From: Clostridiales bacterium
GTDB taxonomy: Bacteria > Bacillota > Clostridia > Lachnospirales > Lachnospiraceae
DNA length: 6,716 nucleotides
Assembly (NCBI GenBank): GCA_019418195.1
Contig: DYCJ01000145.1
Coordinates: 1 to 6,716 of the forward strand
Direction: 5' to 3'
The notes under the pieces were generated by a model. The model did not search any database. It worked only from the letters and a program-made list of their open reading frames with translations, and was not told the origin of the DNA. This document shows, one piece after another, positions 1 to 5,715 of the stretch (positions within the stretch are counted from its first letter, which is position 1; the number at the start of each line of letters is the position of its first letter). A program made the position numbers and the translations under genes.

Positions 1-3
1 AAA

Positions 4-1965
4 ATGATACTCGCATGTCATAACATTGAAAAATCTTTCGGCGACCGTGTGATCGTCCATGAGGGTTCTTTTCATATAGAAGAAAGAGAAAAAGCTGCCC
101 TGGTCGGCATCAACGGCGCCGGTAAATCTACTATATTAAAAATGATCATGAATGAGGAGCCGCTTGACGGCGGGGATATCATTCTCGCTAAAGGGAAAAC
201 GATCGGTTATCTCGCCCAGCACCAGAACATGATCCCGGATGGTACGATCTACGAGGAAGTGCGTTCTGCAAAAGCTGACATCATAGAGATGGAACAGCGG
301 ATTCGCTCGATCGAGCTGGAGTTAAAATCTCTCTCCGGAGAGGAACTGGAAAGCCGTCTCGATACATACAACCGTCTGCAGTCCGAATTTGAGTCGCGTA
401 ACGGGTATGCCTGCGAAAGTGAGATCGTCGGCGTTCTCAAAGGCCTTGGCTTTGCAGAGGAGGATTTCAGCAAAAAGACAGATACCCTTTCCGGAGGTCA
501 GAAGACGCGCGTGGCGTTGGGAAAGCTGCTGCTCACCAATCCGGATATCCTGCTTCTGGACGAGCCCACCAACCATCTGGATCTGAATTCCATCGCATGG
601 CTTGAGACTTATCTGATCAACTATCCCGGAGCTGTTTTTATCGTATCCCATGACCGCTATTTCCTGAACCGTGTAGTAACCAAAGTCGTAGAGATTGAAA
701 ATGGTGAAATCCGGATGTATATGGGTAATTACAAAGCCTACTCGGAAAAGAAACAGCAGCTCCGCGATGCCCGCCTCAAAGAGTATTACAACCAGCAGAG
801 AGAGATCAAACATCAGCAGGCTGTCATCGACAAACTGAAATCCTTCAACCGTGAGAAATCCATCCGCCGTGCGGAAAGCCGTGAGAAGATGCTGGAAAAG
901 ATCAAACCGGTAGAAAAACCGGTGGAAGTCAATACAGAGATGCATTTCACTCTTGAGCCGTCCTGTGTCAGCGGCAATGATGTTCTGACCGTAGAACACC
1001 TTTCGAAGCAGTTTGACGGGCAGGTGCTTTTTCGCGATGTCAATTTTGAGATCAAGCGTGGAGAACACGTTGCAGTGATCGGAGACAACGGGACCGGCAA
1101 GACAACACTTCTGAAGATATTAAACCAGGTACAGAATGCGGATACCGGTTCCTTTACACTTGGAGCAAAAGTCCAGATCGGGTATTATGATCAGGAACAC
1201 CATGTGCTCCATGATGAAAAAACGATATTTGAGGAGATTTCCGATGCCTATCCGACACTGAACAACACACAGATCCGGAATACGCTGGCTGCCTTTCAGT
1301 TTACCGGAGATGAGGTATTCAAAGAAATCCGCTCCTTGAGCGGCGGAGAAAAAGGGCGTGTATCCCTTGCCAAGCTCATGCTTTCCGAAGCGAACTTTCT
1401 GATCCTGGATGAGCCCACCAACCATCTGGACATCGCATCAAAGGAAATACTGGAGGAAGCTCTCAACAACTACAGTGGAACTGTCCTTTATGTTTCTCAT
1501 GACAGATATTTCATCAACAGCACAGCCTCGAGAATCCTTGAACTGGTCAATCAGACTTTTGTAAACTATATCGGAAATTACGATTATTATCTGGAGAAAA
1601 AAGAAGAACTCACCCGTGCTTACGCATCAGGCAGTATTCCCGATTCTTCTGCTGCCGGCGGAAACACTTCTGCTTCTCCTGCTTCTTTGCAGAACTCCGC
1701 CGGCACTGCCTCTCCAGGTTCCAAGCTCAGCTGGCAGGAACAGAAAGAGCAGCAGGCAAAAGAACGCAAACGAAAAAATGATCTCAAGAAGACCGAGGAA
1801 GAGATCAGCCGCCTGGAAGACCGGAATGCACAGATAGATCATGAAATGACTCTTGAAGAAGTCTACTCCAATTCCGTCAAATGCCAGGAGCTTGCAGAAG
1901 AACACACGTCGAATGAGAAAAGGCTGGAAGAGCTCTACGAGATGTGGGAGACGCTGGCTGAGTAA
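4..1965 (+). CDS. ABC-F family ATPase (YdiF/Uup/EttA-like translation factor)
   Basis: This 653-residue protein has two ATP-binding cassettes and no membrane segment, the hallmark of the soluble ABC-F family. Members bind the ribosomal E site and help stalled or antibiotic-blocked ribosomes. Cassette 1 has Walker A GINGAGKST (35-43), signature LSGGQ (162-166), Walker B LLLDEP (183-188) and SHDRYF (215-220). Cassette 2 has GDNGTGKTT (360-368), LSGGE (445-449), LILDEP (466-471) and SHDRYF (498-503). The charged helical linker at about 240-310 is the P-site tRNA interaction region. A Ser/Ala/Gly-rich stretch (about 542-573) leads to a Lys/Glu-rich coiled coil (about 575-650), as in YdiF and Uup. 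All catalytic residues look intact. The ATG is three bases from the window edge, so its ribosome binding site cannot be seen, but MILACHNIEKSFG is a normal family N-terminus. The fold is certain. A housekeeping YdiF-like role is likelier than antibiotic resistance, but sequence reading cannot decide this. Confidence 0.95.
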   Translation: MILACHNIEKSFGDRVIVHEGSFHIEEREKAALVGINGAGKSTILKMIMNEEPLDGGDIILAKGKTIGYLAQHQNMIPDGTIYEEVRSAKADIIEMEQRIRSIELELKSLSGEELESRLDTYNRLQSEFESRNGYACESEIVGVLKGLGFAEEDFSKKTDTLSGGQKTRVALGKLLLTNPDILLLDEPTNHLDLNSIAWLETYLINYPGAVFIVSHDRYFLNRVVTKVVEIENGEIRMYMGNYKAYSEKKQQLRDARLKEYYNQQREIKHQQAVIDKLKSFNREKSIRRAESREKMLEKIKPVEKPVEVNTEMHFTLEPSCVSGNDVLTVEHLSKQFDGQVLFRDVNFEIKRGEHVAVIGDNGTGKTTLLKILNQVQNADTGSFTLGAKVQIGYYDQEHHVLHDEKTIFEEISDAYPTLNNTQIRNTLAAFQFTGDEVFKEIRSLSGGEKGRVSLAKLMLSEANFLILDEPTNHLDIASKEILEEALNNYSGTVLYVSHDRYFINSTASRILELVNQTFVNYIGNYDYYLEKKEELTRAYASGSIPDSSAAGGNTSASPASLQNSAGTASPGSKLSWQEQKEQQAKERKRKNDLKKTEEEISRLEDRNAQIDHEMTLEEVYSNSVKCQELAEEHTSNEKRLEELYEMWETLAE

Positions 1966-1974
1966 AATTCGTAT

Positions 1975-2376
1975 TTATTTTTTCTTCCTGCACATAGGAT
2001 ACCACAGGGCAGCCGTCACAAAGCTGCCGACCGCCAGTCCGCCTGCAATAATACAGCTAAGATACTCTGCCATTCCGGACGCAGTTGTAAATACTCCTAC
2101 AAAGCAGATCACTGCGATCACGGGATGGCAGATGAGCCACAGGGCATTGACGCATGCAATAACATATTTCATCAGCCTGATATTCAAACAGTAAAATATT
2201 AATGGAACCATATAACTCCCTCCGCACATCATAAGGTTGAAATACATCCCGGCACTTCCAAACCGCGTGCCATTCCCTATTTTCGCAAGCGGCGTGAGCG
2301 TTACTGCAATAAGCTCACAGCAGAACAGTACAGCCGCTATCGTTGTCCACAGAATTACGCTTTGTTTTTCTTTCAT
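1975..2376 (-). CDS. Small four-helix membrane protein, function unknown
   Basis: I do not recognise this 133-residue protein. It has four hydrophobic stretches (about 7-29, 44-64, 69-95 and 104-127), a short N-terminal MKEKQ and a basic CRKKK tail, so it is very probably an integral membrane protein with no soluble domain. Cysteines are frequent for its size (seven), several of them inside predicted helices. I chose the ATG at 2376 because GGGGAG sits six bases upstream of it. An in-frame ATG at 2400 would add MRRKGENI, but those codons are just the purine-rich ribosome binding region. The gene converges on the ABC-F gene with nine bases between stop codons and diverges from the two-component operon. 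An extended -10 promoter lies about 60 bases upstream. It could be a target or accessory factor of that system; this is inferred from position only. Confidence 0.75.
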   Translation of the reverse strand: MKEKQSVILWTTIAAVLFCCELIAVTLTPLAKIGNGTRFGSAGMYFNLMMCGGSYMVPLIFYCLNIRLMKYVIACVNALWLICHPVIAVICFVGVFTTASGMAEYLSCIIAGGLAVGSFVTAALWYPMCRKKK

Positions 2377-2435
2377 GATATTCTCCCCTTTCCTCCTCAT
2401 CTTCTAAATTTCCATCGGATTTTTTGTCTGAATGT

Positions 2436-2444
2436 ATCATAACA
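2436..2444 (-). promoter_or_regulatory. Extended -10 promoter for the small membrane protein
   Basis: Read on the minus strand this is TGTTATGAT: a TATGAT -10 hexamer (2436-2441) preceded by TGn (2442-2444), the extended -10 form. No good -35 hexamer lies 17 bases upstream, which extended -10 promoters tolerate. The predicted start is near 2429, giving a leader of roughly 50 bases. A 10-bp palindrome falls where the -35 box would be. Confidence 0.5.
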
Positions 2445-2454
2445 GAAAAAGCAG

Positions 2455-2464
2455 GTAATATTAC
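2455..2464. repeat. 10-bp perfect palindrome, possible operator
   Basis: GTAATATTAC reads the same on both strands. It overlaps the -35 position of the leftward promoter, so a dimeric regulator bound here could control the small membrane protein. A short AT-rich palindrome can arise by chance, so only the sequence itself is certain. Confidence 0.35.
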
Positions 2465-2469
2465 GGAGC

Positions 2470-2499
2470 TGTCATTTCCGGTATATCTGTATGTCATTT
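2470..2499 (+). promoter_or_regulatory. Spaced direct repeat, candidate LytTR regulator operator
   Basis: TGTCATTT occurs at 2470-2477 and again at 2492-2499, 22 bases apart, so both copies face nearly the same side of the helix. LytTR regulators such as AgrA typically bind paired direct repeats about two helical turns apart, upstream of the -35 box. The second copy ends 17 bases before the -35 box of the regulator's own promoter. The sequence does not match the classical AgrA half-site, so assigning it to this regulator is inference from geometry and position. Confidence 0.4.
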
Positions 2500-2516
2500 T
2501 TGAACGTATCGGATGC

Positions 2517-2545
2517 TTGCCTGCTGTGTTCAGAAGAATTATACT
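2517..2545 (+). promoter_or_regulatory. SigA-type promoter for the two-component operon
   Basis: TTGCCT (2517-2522) and TATACT (2540-2545) are separated by exactly 17 bases, matching 4 of 6 and 5 of 6 consensus positions. The predicted transcript starts near 2552, about 27 bases before the ATG at 2579, leaving room for the GGAGG at 2566-2570. A start codon at 2513 would lie upstream of this promoter, which supports the later start for the regulator. Confidence 0.65.
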
Positions 2546-2578
2546 GTTATTAAGTACAAAGATCTGGAGGAATATACT

Positions 2579-3289
2579 ATGCTATCTATCGCCATCTGCG
2601 AAGACAATGTCCCGGTACAGTCTCAGCTTGAAAACTATATACACGAACTGTTCAGCAGCTGCCCGGTGGAGATCTTTTCTTCCGGCGAAGAGCTTCTCTC
2701 CGGCCTCGAGGGGAAAGAACGCGGCTTTTCAATTTATTTGATGGACATCTCCCTTCCAGGCATTTCCGGAATTGAGACAGCAGCATCCATAAGAACGCGC
2801 GACCCGTATGCGCTGATTCTTTATATCACCAATTACAGGGAGTATGTGTATCAGGTCTTTGAGACACTTCCCTACCGCTTTATCCTCAAACCTGTCGACA
2901 AGAGCGTATTTCAGAAAGCATTGTCTGACGCCATGAGCTACTGTACGGACCGGAATAAAATGTTTCTCTTCCACATTGACAGGACGCAATATCAGATCCC
3001 GCTGCAGGAAATCGTATATTTTGAGTCACATCTGCGCCGCATCACACTCCATACCCAGAAAGAATCCTATACATTCTATGGGCGGCTTCAGGATCTGACT
3101 GCCAGACTCAATCACATGTTTTTTGTACGGACGCATACTTCTTACATTGTAAATATGGAGTACATACGTGCTGTCCGCGAAACGGAAACAGAACTACAGA
3201 ACGGTGAGCGCATACCCGTCAGCCGGAAATACCGTGCTTCTGTCCGCGCAGAACATCTAAAATATATGAAATGGAGAACGATGCAATGA
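2579..3289 (+). CDS. LytTR-family response regulator (AgrA/VirR-like)
   Basis: This cytoplasmic, DNA-binding half of a two-component system has 236 residues, normal for AgrA-type regulators. The receiver domain (about 2-122) has the acidic pair E8-D9, phospho-acceptor D56 in LMDISLPGISG, the switch threonine T84 and K104-P105. The LytTR DNA-binding domain (about 130-230) is recognisable from VYFES (146-150), FVRTHTSYIVNMEYI (182-196) and IPVSRKY (212-218). The start at 2579 has TGGAGG eight bases upstream and its own promoter. An in-frame ATG at 2513 would add 22 residues unlike a receiver N-terminus and would overlap the promoter. The stop overlaps the kinase start (ATGA), so the two proteins should be made together. 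All phosphorylation residues are present, so it is probably active. Targets are unknown; its own promoter and the divergent membrane gene are the nearest candidates. Confidence 0.93.
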   Translation: MLSIAICEDNVPVQSQLENYIHELFSSCPVEIFSSGEELLSGLEGKERGFSIYLMDISLPGISGIETAASIRTRDPYALILYITNYREYVYQVFETLPYRFILKPVDKSVFQKALSDAMSYCTDRNKMFLFHIDRTQYQIPLQEIVYFESHLRRITLHTQKESYTFYGRLQDLTARLNHMFFVRTHTSYIVNMEYIRAVRETETELQNGERIPVSRKYRASVRAEHLKYMKWRTMQ

Positions 3290-4536
3290 TATATTTGACA
3301 GATTATGATATTTATCTAAATACCTTTTTCTGCCTGATCGACATGATCGTTATTATGGAGCTCCGGGAGCGCATATACGGACGTATTGCTCATCTGCGAG
3401 GCATGTGTATTGCTTTGTCCGCCGCACTCGCAGTGCTGATGATGATTCTGCCGGAATCATACAGAAACACTTACTTTACCCTTCCTGTCAGCATGGTCCT
3501 GCTCCCCTTCTATCCGAAAAATTTTAAGAAGAAACTGCTGTTTGAAGTCTGTCTGTTTTCAAGCGTCTTCACTTATATGATGGCTCTAAATGACATTACA
3601 AACATGGCTCCCCGCTTCAGCCAGTGGGGGATAACATATGTTGCCATTTTCCACGCAGGTCTCTGGGTACTTCTGTTTGTCGTCCTGAGGCTGTGCAGAA
3701 ATATAGATACATACATTCCTCTGTCATTGTGGTTTATCTTCCTCCTGATACCAGTCTGCATCTTTGCAAGCTCAGCCGCCCTTATTCCTCTTTTGGGCAG
3801 CAGCCACTTGTCGAGACCAGAATCCGACCTGTTACACCTTGTCGTTCAGACGACGTTTTTGTTCATTAATCTTGCACTTTTGGAGTTTTTGCGGAAATTT
3901 ACAGGATACTTTCAGAAAGAAAAAGAACAGAGTCTTCTCAGACAGCAGCTCCAGTATCAGGAAAGCCATTATCAGCACTTGATCCGTTCAGCCGAACAGA
4001 TTCAAAAGATACGCCATGATATGAAAAATCATCTGCAGACGCTCTCAATCCTGTATGATGAAAACAAAACCGGCGAACTGAAGGAATATCTGCGCCAGAC
4101 TTACGAGCTGCTCGACCATTCTGAACAGGTCATATCAACGGGCAATCCGTCCTTTGACGCGGTCCTCAATATCAAACTGGCTGAAATGGGTAAAATCGGC
4201 ATTTCATGCTCTCCCGATCTTTCAATTCCACGTGGATTAGATTTTCCCTTCTCCGATACAGTGACCATACTGGGAAATCTGCTCGACAATGCAATTAATT
4301 CATGTACAGACGCCTCGACCATATCCCTCTCAGTCACATGGCAGCAGGGGACACTTTTCCTTCATATGGAGAATCCATGTGCATCTGAAAAAAAACTCCC
4401 TTATGGGATCGGAATGAAAAATGTGGAAGAGACAGTGAAGAAATACTCCGGTACTCTGCACACAGAAGTAAAAGACGGAAAATATATAACTGATATCATA
4501 CTCTACAGAATTGGGATAAGCCGCGCAGAAAAATAG
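3286..4536 (+). CDS. GHKL-domain sensor histidine kinase (AgrC-like)
   Basis: This 416-residue membrane kinase is the partner of the preceding regulator. About seven hydrophobic segments (near 9-25, 37-55, 62-76, 84-102, 115-136, 144-170 and 183-203) form the sensor, followed by a Gln/Glu-rich coiled coil (about 208-240). The phospho-accepting histidine is H244 in KIRHDMKNHLQ, the typical AgrC-class motif. The GHKL ATPase domain shows the N box LGNLLDNAINSC (N335) and the G box YGIGMKNVEE (G374, G376). I chose the ATG at 3286 because it makes a four-base ATGA overlap with the regulator stop and has GGAG nine bases upstream. The in-frame ATG at 3271 has no such site. AgrC relatives sense secreted peptides, but no peptide precursor or AgrB processing gene is visible nearby, so the signal is unknown. 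Confidence 0.92.
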   Translation: MIYLTDYDIYLNTFFCLIDMIVIMELRERIYGRIAHLRGMCIALSAALAVLMMILPESYRNTYFTLPVSMVLLPFYPKNFKKKLLFEVCLFSSVFTYMMALNDITNMAPRFSQWGITYVAIFHAGLWVLLFVVLRLCRNIDTYIPLSLWFIFLLIPVCIFASSAALIPLLGSSHLSRPESDLLHLVVQTTFLFINLALLEFLRKFTGYFQKEKEQSLLRQQLQYQESHYQHLIRSAEQIQKIRHDMKNHLQTLSILYDENKTGELKEYLRQTYELLDHSEQVISTGNPSFDAVLNIKLAEMGKIGISCSPDLSIPRGLDFPFSDTVTILGNLLDNAINSCTDASTISLSVTWQQGTLFLHMENPCASEKKLPYGIGMKNVEETVKKYSGTLHTEVKDGKYITDIILYRIGISRAEK

Positions 4537-4572
4537 AATCGCAACAAATAAAGTTTCGTTCTTGATCTTTCA

Positions 4573-4604
4573 ACTTGAAATTCGATCTACTTGAAATTCA
4601 ATCT
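4573..4604. repeat. Two tandem 16-bp repeats
   Basis: ACTTGAAATTCGATCT (4573-4588) is followed directly by ACTTGAAATTCAATCT (4589-4604), with one difference. The pair lies 36 bases after the kinase stop, in otherwise featureless sequence. It may be simple replication slippage. No function is evident. Confidence 0.7.
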
Positions 4605-4613
4605 TCAGATTGG

Positions 4614-4668
4614 AAAAAAGCAGCCGTGAGATATGTATTGTGTACACTAACAATACATACCTCACGGC
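4614..4668 (-). terminator. Rho-independent terminator of the DegV gene
   Basis: Arms 4623-4641 and 4650-4668 pair as 8 bp, one A/C mismatch, then 10 bp, around an eight-base loop. Read on the minus strand, the stem is followed after three bases by six T residues (the A run at 4614-4619), giving a textbook intrinsic terminator 15 bases beyond the DegV stop codon. On the plus strand no T run follows, so it should be a poor terminator for the kinase operon. Confidence 0.85.
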
Positions 4669-4683
4669 GGATATTTTATAAAT

Positions 4684-5547
4684 CTACCTCTTATTTCCCA
4701 TACAGAACACTGCTACAACTCCCGGCCCTGTGTGACTTCCGATCACGGTACCGATATTATTGATCAGTATATTATCGATCCCCATTTTTTCGCGAACAAG
4801 TTTTGCCACGTATTCCGCATCATCGATACAGTCGCCGTGAGTGATCATAATGATATCGTTATCCCATCCTTTGGACTGCTCCACAGCCATATCAACAATC
4901 TTATTCAGAGATTTCTTTCGTCCTCTCTCTTTTCCGATTACCTGGAGCTTTCCGTTGTCGTCCATATGTATGATGGGCTTGATCTGTACAAGTGTCCCGA
5001 GCACGGCTGTTGTCTTGGACACGCGTCCGCCCCTGTGAAGATGGTTCAGGTCATCCACTGTTACATTATGGCAGACATGCAGCTTGTTTTCTTCAACCCA
5101 TCCGGCAAGTTCATCGATGTTCATGCCTTTCTCTTTCTGCTGGAGCGCTTTATAAAGCAGGAGCGCTTCGCCAAGACATGCACAAAGTGTATCGATCACA
5201 ATGACTTTTGCCTCCGGATATTTTTCCTCTAACATCTCTCCTGCGATCTTCATGCTGTTCAGCGTACCGCTCAACCCCGAAGAAAACCCGAGGTGAAGGA
5301 TGTCTTTTCCTTCTTTGATATAAGGCTCGAGCTCTGCCGCCGCCTCTTCCGGATTCACCTGGGAAGTTGTAGACATCTTCCCTTCCCGGAGTTTGTCAAA
5401 AAATTCTTTTGCAGACAGGCCTTCCATGTCTGTATATGTCTCGCCGTCGATCGTATATTTCAATGGAATTACGGGAACATGTCTTTCTTCAAGCCATTCT
5501 TTTGGGACATCCACCGTACTGTTTACTGTGATCACATAATCTCTCAT
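4684..5547 (-). CDS. DegV family fatty-acid-binding protein (FakB-like)
   Basis: At 287 residues this is a full-length DegV protein. Characterised members (FakB) bind a fatty acid and present it to the kinase FakA, which makes acyl phosphate for membrane phospholipid synthesis; they are cytoplasmic. Visible motifs are NSTVD (9-13), TTSQ (60-63), FSSGLSGT (88-95), HRGGRVSK (171-178) and IGSHTGPG (269-276). T61, S93 and H272 match the residues that hold the fatty-acid carboxylate in FakB structures. The N-terminal motif is usually DSTxD, and here the first Asp is Asn. The ATG has GGGAGG nine bases upstream. The gene has its own promoter and terminator, so it is probably monocistronic. No FakA gene is in the window, and DegV genes often occur as several paralogues, so which fatty acid it carries cannot be told. 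Confidence 0.93.
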   Translation of the reverse strand: MRDYVITVNSTVDVPKEWLEERHVPVIPLKYTIDGETYTDMEGLSAKEFFDKLREGKMSTTSQVNPEEAAAELEPYIKEGKDILHLGFSSGLSGTLNSMKIAGEMLEEKYPEAKVIVIDTLCACLGEALLLYKALQQKEKGMNIDELAGWVEENKLHVCHNVTVDDLNHLHRGGRVSKTTAVLGTLVQIKPIIHMDDNGKLQVIGKERGRKKSLNKIVDMAVEQSKGWDNDIIMITHGDCIDDAEYVAKLVREKMGIDNILINNIGTVIGSHTGPGVVAVFCMGNKR

Positions 5548-5590
5548 CCTGGTATTCCTCCCTGATCGTTCTGATTTTTTTCACTTTTTA

Positions 5591-5619
5591 ATCATACCAC
5601 CTTTTATGCAGTTTATCAA
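5591..5619 (-). promoter_or_regulatory. SigA promoter for the DegV gene, with extended -10
   Basis: On the minus strand, TTGATA (5614-5619) and TATGAT (5591-5596) are separated by 17 bases, and TGG directly before the -10 adds the extended TGn element. Each hexamer matches consensus at five of six positions. Transcription should start near 5584, giving a leader of about 37 bases that contains the GGGAGG site at 5557-5562. This is the strongest promoter seen in the window. Confidence 0.8.
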
Positions 5620-5640
5620 AATATTTTAACATTTTTCCCG

Positions 5641-5693
5641 GAATGTTAAATAACAGTCCTGCTTTATACAGCCTGACTGTTATTTATGCATTC
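5641..5693. repeat. Long inverted repeat after SpoVAF, possible terminator
   Basis: Arms 5641-5658 and 5675-5693 form an 18-bp stem (12 bp perfect next to the loop, then 6 bp including one G-T pair) with one bulged T at 5687 and a 16-base loop. It starts 22 bases past the SpoVAF stop and lies upstream of the DegV promoter, so ending the SpoVAF transcript is the natural guess. Neither strand has a clean T run right after the stem, though the minus-strand arm itself ends TTATTTA, so termination may be weak, or it may act in mRNA stability. Confidence 0.6.
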
Positions 5694-5715
5694 GCTGATC
5701 CAATTTTACACGCTG

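Noticed and set aside
322..1068. 248-codon open frame antisense to the ABC-F gene
   Set aside because: It lies wholly inside a gene with intact motifs, has no recognisable domain, and is the sort of long shadow frame expected opposite conserved coding sequence.
1616..1740. Ser/Ala/Gly-rich stretch in ABC-F as an insertion or frameshift
   Set aside because: It stays in frame and sits at the variable linker between cassette 2 and the C-terminal coiled coil, where such low-complexity sequence is common.
2513..2578. Longer start for the response regulator
   Set aside because: It would begin upstream of the -10 box and adds residues not found in receiver domains; the ATG at 2579 has a strong ribosome binding site.
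2424..2741. Possible signal-peptide (AgrD-like) gene upstream of the regulator
   Set aside because: The frame needs a TTG start without a good ribosome binding site, overlaps the promoter and runs out of frame into the regulator. No AgrD-like Cys plus acidic tail motif was found.
3271..3285. Longer start for the histidine kinase
   Set aside because: No ribosome binding site precedes it, while the ATG at 3286 has GGAG at correct spacing and the classic ATGA coupling.
4732..5232. 166-codon open frame antisense to DegV
   Set aside because: The DegV frame has every family motif, a promoter, a ribosome binding site and a terminator; the opposite frame has none of these.
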